This document shows positions 43,217 through 49,400 of a stretch of 49,400 bases of DNA, one piece after another. Within the stretch, counting starts at the first letter, position 1. Each line of letters begins with the position of its first letter. This stretch comes from an uncultured Bacillota bacterium. Its GTDB lineage: Bacteria; Bacillota; Limnochordia; Limnochordales; ZCTH02-B6. The notes beneath the pieces were generated by a model. It was given only the letters and a program-made list of their open reading frames with translations, was not told where the DNA came from and made no database searches. The translations under genes were made by a program, and so were the position numbers. The stretch is from NCBI GenBank assembly GCA_937916565.1, contig CALFSR010000147.1, forward strand, positions 1-49,400, in the 5' to 3' direction.

Positions 43217-45451
43217 CTACGCCAACTGGCGCTGGGCCAGTTCCCGGAAAAGGCCCGGCTGGCTCATGAGCTGCTCGTAGGTGCCTTCCTGGACGATACG
43301 TCCCTGATTCATAACGCAGATGCGGTCGGCGTTCATCACGGTGCTCAGCCGGTGGGCGACGACGATCCGGGTCGCCTCAAGCCGCGCCAGGCTGTCCATG
43401 ACCGCGGCCTGCGTTTCGTTGTCCAGGGCGCTGGTGGCTTCGTCCAGGAACAAGATGCGCGGCTTGCGCACCAGTGCCCGGGCGATGAGGACCCGCTGCC
43501 GCTGGCCGCCGGAGAGGGTACCGCCCCCGTCGGGGATCATGGTGTGCATGCCCATGGGCATACGCTGGATGTCCTCGGCGAGCCCGGCCATGCGGGCCGC
43601 TTCCCACGCTTCCTCCTGGGTGATGTTGGCCGCCCCCGCGATGTTGCTGAAAAGGTCACCCTGCGTCAGCCGGCCGTTTTGCAGCACGACGCCGATCTGG
43701 CGCCGCACCGCGATGAGGTCGAGCGTTTCCAGGTCCTTGCCGTCGTAATAGATGGAGCCGGATTCCGGCTTCTCAAAGCCCAGAAGCAGCCTGAGCAGCG
43801 TCGACTTGCCCTGGCCCGAAGGCCCGACGATGGCCACGAACTCGCCCGGGCGCACGGAGAGAGAAAGGTCGTTGATGATGGGCGGGCCGTCGGGGTCGTA
43901 GCGGAACGTCACGTGGCTGAGCTCGATGTTGCCCGTAAGTTCACCCGGGTCTTCCTTGGACGGGTCGACCTCGGTGGGCGTCTCCAGGATCGGTTTCGCC
44001 CGCTCGTAGAGGGGGACGATCCGCAGCAGCGTCATGACGGTGCCCGCCAAGGCCAGCACCGCGGAGTTGACGGCGCCGAACGCCGCCATGAACGCGAGAA
44101 ACCGCCCGGCCGACAGCCCGCTTTCCACCGCGGCCGGCGTCGAGAGGAACGCCGTAAACAGCACGAGGTTGGCCGCGACGGGCATGACGGAGCCCGCCGT
44201 CGCCTGCACGTTTTGGATGGTGCGGGCGCGGTAGGCGAGCCGCCGCTGCCGGCTGAACGCGGTGGCCCACAGGAAAAACGCCCGCTCCTCGGCACCGGCC
44301 ATGCGGAACTTGTTGATCCCGGTGATGATCTGCAGCACCAAACCCGATACTTTGCCCTGCACTTCGCTGAGACGGCGCTCGATGCGCACGCCCACGTAGT
44401 TCAGGATTGTGGAGATGATTACCGAGATCGCCAGCACCGCCGTGGCCACGATCGCGAGGCGCTGGTCGTAGTGGAAAAGCAGGCCGTAGTTGAACACCGA
44501 GAAGACGCTGGAGAGCACCGTCGTCAGCGCCATGCCGGAAAGGGTCTGCCGGATGGCGTCGATACCCATGGCCCGCACGGCCAGGTCGCCGGCGGAGTAG
44601 TCCCGGAAAAACGTCGCGGGCAGGTGCACGACCCGGTCCCAGATGGCCGCCTGCGTGGCGGCGGTCATGCGCCCTTCCAAGCGCAGCATGGCGATGCCCC
44701 GGGTGAATTCAAACAGAAGCCCGCCCAACGAAGCCGCGAGGAGGAGCAACGCCAGGGGCCAGATCTGGCTCGGATCGGCCTGCGGGATGACCCGGTCAAA
44801 CAGGTCGCCCGTCACCACCGGAAACAGCATGGCCACGGCACCGCCCGCCATGCCCATGGCAAGCACGATGATCAGGTCCCGGGCCCAGACGGCGCGGGCG
44901 CCAAGCCGCAACAGCTCCCACCCTTTGATCGCCCGGCTGGGGAGCGACGGGTAAAACATGAACGCCTGGGGGTGGAGCCCCTCGGCTACCTCATCGGTGA
45001 TCCGCACCCGCCGGCCGTCCCGCGGGTCGACCAGTTCGTAGCTGGTAGGTGAGCGGGGCAAGAGGGCCACCGGGTGGAGGGCGTCATCCTCGTCGAGGAA
45101 CCCGAGCAAGGGGCCGTTGTCCTCCCGCCACCAATGGCCCCGCAAGAGGACCGGCCGCACAGGCACCCGGGACGCGCGGGCGACGTCGGAGATCGGATCG
45201 CGGCCTAAGTGGCCGCGGGCCATCCCCGCCGGCGCCTTGATGGCGATGCCTTGGGCGGCGCCCACCAGCCGGCATGCCACGAGGAGCGGGTGGTCGACGC
45301 CGGCACCGGCGGCCGCGTGCGGGTCGCCGTGGTCCGCATCGCCCGTGTCGACGGGAGCCCGCCCGGCCAGCCGCTCCAAGGCGTCTTGCATCAGAGCTTG
45401 GTCGTACCGCCTGCGGGCTTTCAGCCGCTCGGTTTCCTTGGCGTGTTCCAT
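43217..45451 (-). CDS. NHLM-type export system, second ABC transporter (membrane plus ATPase)
   Basis: 744 residues. The N-terminal ~190 residues form a soluble domain (HPLLVACRLVGAAQGIAI, VPVRPVLLRGHWWREDNGPLLGF, SYELVDPRDGRRVRI) lacking a catalytic Cys, typical of the NHLM ATP-binding protein rather than of the peptidase-bearing partner. Then come the exporter membrane domain (about 195-470) and the ATPase: VGPSGQGKST, LSGGQRQRVLIARAL, ILFLDEATSALD. It probably pairs with the 45473 transporter. It starts 21 nt after that gene's stop; peptide E lies 256 nt downstream. Confidence 0.92.
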   Translation of the reverse strand: MEHAKETERLKARRRYDQALMQDALERLAGRAPVDTGDADHGDPHAAAGAGVDHPLLVACRLVGAAQGIAIKAPAGMARGHLGRDPISDVARASRVPVRPVLLRGHWWREDNGPLLGFLDEDDALHPVALLPRSPTSYELVDPRDGRRVRITDEVAEGLHPQAFMFYPSLPSRAIKGWELLRLGARAVWARDLIIVLAMGMAGGAVAMLFPVVTGDLFDRVIPQADPSQIWPLALLLLAASLGGLLFEFTRGIAMLRLEGRMTAATQAAIWDRVVHLPATFFRDYSAGDLAVRAMGIDAIRQTLSGMALTTVLSSVFSVFNYGLLFHYDQRLAIVATAVLAISVIISTILNYVGVRIERRLSEVQGKVSGLVLQIITGINKFRMAGAEERAFFLWATAFSRQRRLAYRARTIQNVQATAGSVMPVAANLVLFTAFLSTPAAVESGLSAGRFLAFMAAFGAVNSAVLALAGTVMTLLRIVPLYERAKPILETPTEVDPSKEDPGELTGNIELSHVTFRYDPDGPPIINDLSLSVRPGEFVAIVGPSGQGKSTLLRLLLGFEKPESGSIYYDGKDLETLDLIAVRRQIGVVLQNGRLTQGDLFSNIAGAANITQEEAWEAARMAGLAEDIQRMPMGMHTMIPDGGGTLSGGQRQRVLIARALVRKPRILFLDEATSALDNETQAAVMDSLARLEATRIVVAHRLSTVMNADRICVMNQGRIVQEGTYEQLMSQPGLFRELAQRQLA

Positions 45452-45472
45452 GCCGGCTCTCCCCCCTTCCCG

Positions 45473-47668
45473 CTAGTGCGAACGGACAAGCCGCGCGTAA
45501 AAGCCGTCCGGGTCTTGCATGAGTTCTTCGTGGGTCCCCCGCTGCACGACGCGGCCTCGGTCGAGCACGATGATCTCGTCGCAGTCCCGGATGGTGCTCA
45601 AGCGGTGGGCCACGATGACGCAGGCGCAAGCCCGCCGCCGCAAGTTTTCCATGATGGTTTCCTCCGTGCGGGGGTCAAGGGCGCTGGTGGCTTCGTCCAG
45701 GATGAGCAGGGTCGGATTGGTCACCAGAGCCCGGGCGATCTCCAGGCGCTGGCGCTCGCCGCCGCTGAAGTTGCGCCCGCCCTCGATCATTTTGGCGGCA
45801 TATCCCCCCGGCCGGGAGTTGATCACGTCGTGGATGCAGGCGTCCTTGGCGGCTTGGATGACCTCGGCCTCGGGGATGGTCGCGTCCCACAGGGTGATGT
45901 TGTCCCGCACCGTACCCTCAAACATGTGGATGTCCTGGTCCACGATGCTGACGGACTGGTAAAACACGGCCCGGGGCCACTCCCCCCGGGGCTTGCCGTC
46001 AAAGAGGATTTCGCCCGACCACGGCTCATGCAGCCCCACGATGAGGCGGGCGATGGTGGACTTGCCGCTGCCCGAGCCGCCCACCAGGGCCACCCGGCGG
46101 CCCGGAGTCAACGTCAGGCTGAAGTTCTCGATGAGCGGCGCTTCGAAGCGGTTGTAGCCGAACGTTACGTTGCGCAGCTCCAGGTGCCCCGACAGCTTGG
46201 CGGGCGCGTCCGCCCCGGCGTCTTCGTCGTGGCCCAGCTTGATCGCGGCGGGGTAGTTGAGCACGTCCGCGAGGCGGTTGACGTCCCCTGCGACCTGCTG
46301 GATCGTGGTGCCGAGGCCGACGAGCGACGTCACCGGCCCCATAAACTGGCCCATGAGCGACTGGAACGCGACGAGGCTTCCCAGCGTCATGTCGCCCCGC
46401 ATCACTTGCCACGCCCCCAGGGTCAAGATGGCCATGGAGGTGAGCGAGTTGACCAGCCCCGGCACCGCGCTCAAGTACTGGCTCGTGACGCCGACCCGCT
46501 GCTGGACGTTTATGGACTTGGCGTAGTAGCCGGCCCACTTGTTGAAGAAATCGCCCTCGGCGCCGGACGCCTTCAACGTTTCGATGGCTTGCAGTCCCGC
46601 CATCGCGCTCGCGCTGGCTTTGCCGGACTCCTGCAGCATCCGCTGGCTGTTGATGACGTTGCGCTCGGCCATCGCGCGCACGAACGCCAAGTCAAGCACG
46701 ACCGCCGCCACGCCGATGGCCGAAAGCAGCGGGCTGAGGCGCAACATCATAAGGAGAAAGAACGTGACCGTTACCACGTCCAGCATGCGGCCGGCCAACT
46801 GGCCGCCGAGCACCGACGCCACCGTGTCGTTAAGATGCACCCGGGCCCCGACTTCCGCGCCGAAACGCTGGGCGAAGAACTGGGACGGCAGGCGCAAAAG
46901 GTGCCAGAAAAAGCGCGCGGACCAGCTCAAGGCCATGCGCACCTCAAGCCGCAGCAGATAATGCTGCTGCAGCCACACAAGGCCGCCCTGCAGGACCGCC
47001 GTGAGGGCGAGGCCGATGAGCAGCGGCGGCAGCCAGTGGCTCATGCCGGCCAGCAGCACGTTATCCACGAAGCTGCGCAAGAAGTAGGGGATGATGACGC
47101 CGGGGATGACCAAAAGGAGGCCTACCAGAAAAACGTAGGTGAGCCCGGCCCCGTTGCCCTTGAGCCGCTCCCACAAGGCCGGCAGCACCGTCGGCTTGCG
47201 GCCGCCCGGCTTAAACTCGGGCGTGGGCTTAAAGGTCAGCACGACGCCGCTGTAGGAGCGGGCAAACCCGGCTTCGGGCATGACCCGCGGGCCGGACGCG
47301 GGGTCGTTCAAGTAAACTTTGCCCTTGTGAAACCCGTCGACGACGAGGAAGTGGTTGTACTCCCAGAAGACGATGTAAGGAGGCTCAAGCTGCTTGAGGC
47401 CCTCGACGTCCCGCCGGTAGCCCGCGGCCTCCAGGCCGTAGCGGCGCGCCGCCTTGACGATGTAGAGGGCGCGGCTTCCGTCCCGGCTGACGCCGCACTC
47501 GACCCGCAGCTGCTCCAGGGGCACGTACCGGCCGTAATAAGCAAGAATCATCCCCAGGGAGGCGGCGCCGCACTCGAGCGCCTCCATCTGCAGGACCGTC
47601 GGGGTTTTCACCCGCCGGCGCGCCCCGGCTCCGTTGGCCTTGCGCCGGCCGAACGGCCACCACCCCAT
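45473..47668 (-). CDS. NHLM-type peptidase-containing ABC transporter (C39 protease, membrane, ATPase)
   Basis: 731 residues; ATG at 47668 after GAGGTGA. The C39 peptidase domain (about 22-150) has its full set: Cys33 in ALECGAASLGMILAYYG, His106 in YNHFLVVDGF and Asp122 in YLNDPASG. The exporter membrane domain (about 180-460) and the ATPase follow (VGGSGSGKST, FSGGERQRLEIARAL, LLILDEATSALD). Such transporters cut leader peptides after a double glycine while exporting the core. The six leader peptides 3-6 kb downstream are the obvious substrates. The start is 5 nt from the hlyD-like stop, whose codons contain its Shine-Dalgarno site. Confidence 0.95.
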   Translation of the reverse strand: MGWWPFGRRKANGAGARRRVKTPTVLQMEALECGAASLGMILAYYGRYVPLEQLRVECGVSRDGSRALYIVKAARRYGLEAAGYRRDVEGLKQLEPPYIVFWEYNHFLVVDGFHKGKVYLNDPASGPRVMPEAGFARSYSGVVLTFKPTPEFKPGGRKPTVLPALWERLKGNGAGLTYVFLVGLLLVIPGVIIPYFLRSFVDNVLLAGMSHWLPPLLIGLALTAVLQGGLVWLQQHYLLRLEVRMALSWSARFFWHLLRLPSQFFAQRFGAEVGARVHLNDTVASVLGGQLAGRMLDVVTVTFFLLMMLRLSPLLSAIGVAAVVLDLAFVRAMAERNVINSQRMLQESGKASASAMAGLQAIETLKASGAEGDFFNKWAGYYAKSINVQQRVGVTSQYLSAVPGLVNSLTSMAILTLGAWQVMRGDMTLGSLVAFQSLMGQFMGPVTSLVGLGTTIQQVAGDVNRLADVLNYPAAIKLGHDEDAGADAPAKLSGHLELRNVTFGYNRFEAPLIENFSLTLTPGRRVALVGGSGSGKSTIARLIVGLHEPWSGEILFDGKPRGEWPRAVFYQSVSIVDQDIHMFEGTVRDNITLWDATIPEAEVIQAAKDACIHDVINSRPGGYAAKMIEGGRNFSGGERQRLEIARALVTNPTLLILDEATSALDPRTEETIMENLRRRACACVIVAHRLSTIRDCDEIIVLDRGRVVQRGTHEELMQDPDGFYARLVRSH

Positions 47669-47673
47669 CGCCG

Positions 47674-48648
47674 TCACCTCGTCTCCGTGGAGCCGAACAG
47701 GAGCGAGATCGGGCTGCGCTGGCCGATAATGACGGCCGCGTCGCACAAGGTTCCGGGAGCAAGCTTAATCGGCGGCCCGCCCGACGACGACCAGCGGAAA
47801 CCGCTGAAGGTGGACGGGTCCAGCGTCAGAGCCGCCCGGACTTCGATCAGGGGCTGCCCGCCGCCGAGCAGGCGCACGAGCTGCTCGTTGCCGACGACCC
47901 GCAGCATCTGCTCCTCGGTGACCGGGAACTCGGACACCGACACGACTCGCCCGACCATGTACCCGTACTCTTCCTTGCGCACCGACGCCGGCACGATTTC
48001 CACCGGCATGCCCGTGGTGACGATCTGGCCCGTGGCCACCGGCAAGTAGATGACGGCTTCCAGCTCCGCGAACTGGTCGCCCGCCAGCTCCAGCGTGAGC
48101 AGGGTGCTGCCCTGGGTGACGAAGTGGAATACGTCGGCCCGCACCTGCACGACCCGCCCGTCGTAGGGGCTGATGACCCGCGACTCGACGTCGAGCTGCT
48201 CGCGCAGCGCCTGGATGCGGGCTTGCAGCTGGTTGACGACTTCCGATTGCGAGTTGCGGGACGAGCCGGCTGACATCCGCAACGTCGCCAGCTGTTCCTC
48301 AAGCTGCAAGATCTGCTCGACCAGGGCCGGGCGGGCAAGGCGAGCGACCACTTCGCCGCGGCGCACGTAGTCGCCGGGCTGCGGCCGGATGTCGGTCACC
48401 TGGCCGCTGTAGGCGAACACGACTTGGCGCACGCCCCCGGAGCGCACCAGCATGCAGGCGCCCGGAGCGGTCTGGTTGATCTGGCCGCCGAAGGCCCACG
48501 CGGCAGCGGTGACGATGATGAAGGCGGCCGCCACCAGCGCCAGCCAAGCCCGAGGCGTCGTGACGGTCAGCAGCTCGTCAAGCTGCTCCGGCGAGCGCAG
48601 CCGGTCAAAACTGCGCTTGTCAAAACCTGAACGCCCCAAGGCCGTCAC
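47674..48648 (-). CDS. NHLM-type secretion adaptor (HlyD-like membrane fusion protein)
   Basis: 324 residues, GTG start after GGAGG. A single membrane helix (about 34-54) is followed by a biotinyl-lipoyl-like half (GGVRQVVFAYSGQVTDIRPQPGDYVRRGEVVARLARP), a coiled-coil (about 110-155, ILQLEEQLATLR to LREQLDVESRV), the second half (VISPYDGRVVQVRADVFHFVTQGSTLLTLE) and a beta domain. It links the two ABC transporters to the outside. It overlaps the preceding binding-protein gene by 29 nt and leads directly into the C39 transporter gene. Confidence 0.92.
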   Translation of the reverse strand: MTALGRSGFDKRSFDRLRSPEQLDELLTVTTPRAWLALVAAAFIIVTAAAWAFGGQINQTAPGACMLVRSGGVRQVVFAYSGQVTDIRPQPGDYVRRGEVVARLARPALVEQILQLEEQLATLRMSAGSSRNSQSEVVNQLQARIQALREQLDVESRVISPYDGRVVQVRADVFHFVTQGSTLLTLELAGDQFAELEAVIYLPVATGQIVTTGMPVEIVPASVRKEEYGYMVGRVVSVSEFPVTEEQMLRVVGNEQLVRLLGGGQPLIEVRAALTLDPSTFSGFRWSSSGGPPIKLAPGTLCDAAVIIGQRSPISLLFGSTETR

Positions 48649-49400
48649 CGTCCTCCACCTGCTGCCCGACGAGCAGCGAGAATTGCCCGTTTCGTACCGT
48701 CTTGATCACGACGGGCTTATCGACGATCTCGCCCGTGGCGTCAAAGGTGTGCGGCCCGGTCACGCCGCGCCACCGGTACGTGTCCCGCAAGGCTGCCGCC
48801 ACGGCTTCCCGGGATACCGTGCCGGCCCGGGTAATCGCGTCGACCAACAGGTAGATCGCGTCGTACCCTTGCGCGGCCCACGTGTCCGGGTTGAAGCCGA
48901 AACGGGCCGTAAAGGTTTCGACGAACCGCCGCACTTCCGGGTTGCGGTCCTCCACGTCAAACACGGACGCGAACACGACCCCTTCGGCAAACCGTCCGGC
49001 CACCTCCAGCAGCTGCACGCTGTCAAAGGAGTCGCCGCCGTAGAGGGGGACGTCGGATCCGCCTTCGCGGACGAGCCGGACGATGTCGGCCAGCTGCGGC
49101 GACGTCGCGGCGACGAAGAGAGCATCGTAGCCGAAGGCTTGCCACTTGGCCAAGGTGCGCCGGACATCGCTCAAATCGCCGAAGTGGGCGACGCGGTCGA
49201 TGATGCGCACCCCGCGCGCCTCGGCCGCGTCCTCAAAGGCGGCCGCAAGCCCCCGACCGTACGCGTCGTCGGTGTAGGCGATGGCCACTCGCCGGTGGCC
49301 GGCCTGGGAGACAAAGACGGCCATCTGCTGGCCGATGGACGTGTCGCTGGGAATGGTGCGGAACAGGCGGGTGTAGCCTCGCTGCGTCAGGGTGGGGCTG
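48620..49400 (-). CDS. ABC transporter substrate-binding protein, LivJ-like (5' end outside window)
   Basis: About 259 C-terminal residues; the frame is open to the right edge. GYTRLFRTIPSDTSIGQQMA, VAIAYTDDAYGRGLAAAFEDAAEARG, YDALFVAATSPQLADIVRLVREGG, YGGDSF and WAAQGYDAIYLLVDAI are typical of the type I periplasmic-binding (branched-chain amino acid/amide) family, and GVTGPHTFDATGEIVDKPVVIKTVRNGQF of its C-terminal end. It is not a duplicate of the livJ at the other end of the window. No permease genes adjoin; instead it overlaps the secretion adaptor by 29 nt, so it belongs to the export operon. Its role there is unknown. Confidence 0.88.
   Translation of the reverse strand, partial: SPTLTQRGYTRLFRTIPSDTSIGQQMAVFVSQAGHRRVAIAYTDDAYGRGLAAAFEDAAEARGVRIIDRVAHFGDLSDVRRTLAKWQAFGYDALFVAATSPQLADIVRLVREGGSDVPLYGGDSFDSVQLLEVAGRFAEGVVFASVFDVEDRNPEVRRFVETFTARFGFNPDTWAAQGYDAIYLLVDAITRAGTVSREAVAAALRDTYRWRGVTGPHTFDATGEIVDKPVVIKTVRNGQFSLLVGQQVEDGDGLGAFRF

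Noticed and set aside
45209..48049. A 946-residue plus-strand open frame
   Set aside because: Antisense of the exporter genes, whose domains and motifs are unambiguous.

Overview
The window is GC-rich, almost fully coding DNA from a chromosome. A GerA/SpoVAF-type germination protein, a CtsR-type operator on an hsp20 gene, PgsB/PgsC-type polyglutamate genes and strong Shine-Dalgarno sites with frequent GTG/TTG starts suggest a high-GC, endospore-forming member of the Bacillota, perhaps a thermophile of the Symbiobacterium/Thermaerobacter/Limnochorda kind. The lineage is inference; there is no rRNA gene here to settle it.

Layout. 1-5.2 kb: the end of a fumarylacetoacetate-hydrolase-family gene, then a complete branched-chain amino-acid-type ABC transporter on the minus strand (livJ-H-M-G-F). 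5.3-11.3 kb: a 21-23 bp tandem repeat, two paralogous unknown proteins, a ChbG-family deacetylase, a DUF2892 membrane protein, a germination protein, a DUF1624 membrane protein and SfsA. 11.4-17.7 kb: a less GC-rich island with a type I restriction-modification operon (hsdR-hsdS-hsdM), preceded by a broken MntA-like nucleotidyltransferase. 17.7-30.8 kb: a sugar dehydrogenase, a DMT transporter, Hsp20 under a CtsR box, a secreted Lon-like (S16) protease, a Gfo/Idh oxidoreductase, a copper nitrite reductase with an extra cupredoxin domain and an upstream CRP/FNR-like site, an alpha/beta hydrolase, Amt, an orphan GlnQ, a dodecin and small proteins. 30.9-36.6 kb: a penicillin-acylase-family hydrolase and the run SMR exporter - guanine deaminase - DUF815 ATPase. 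36.8-39.6 kb: pgsB-pgsC-pgsW for poly-gamma-glutamate, with a tandem 16-bp repeat at the promoter.

The most notable part is 39.6-49.4 kb. Six short minus-strand reading frames encode peptides whose N-terminal halves end in a double-glycine-type export motif (consensus L-x-[DE]-x-x-L-x-x-h-A-[GA]-G). Five of them carry, after that motif, an intact, degenerate or truncated zinc-finger-like core. Three keep C-x2-C-x12-H exactly, and one is a textbook C2H2 finger. Just upstream on the same strand is a complete NHLM-type export set: a peptidase-containing ABC transporter with a C39 Cys/His/Asp triad, a HlyD-like adaptor and a second ABC transporter, with a LivJ-type binding protein overlapping the adaptor. 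Two of the peptide genes share a palindromic site exactly 24 nt upstream of a -10-like hexamer. No recognisable peptide-modifying enzyme is seen; the only other gene in the cluster is an endonuclease IV with an unusual C-terminal extension. The reading proposed is an export system for small, double-glycine-processed, zinc-finger-like peptides. Processing, export, metal binding and function are all inferred and untested.
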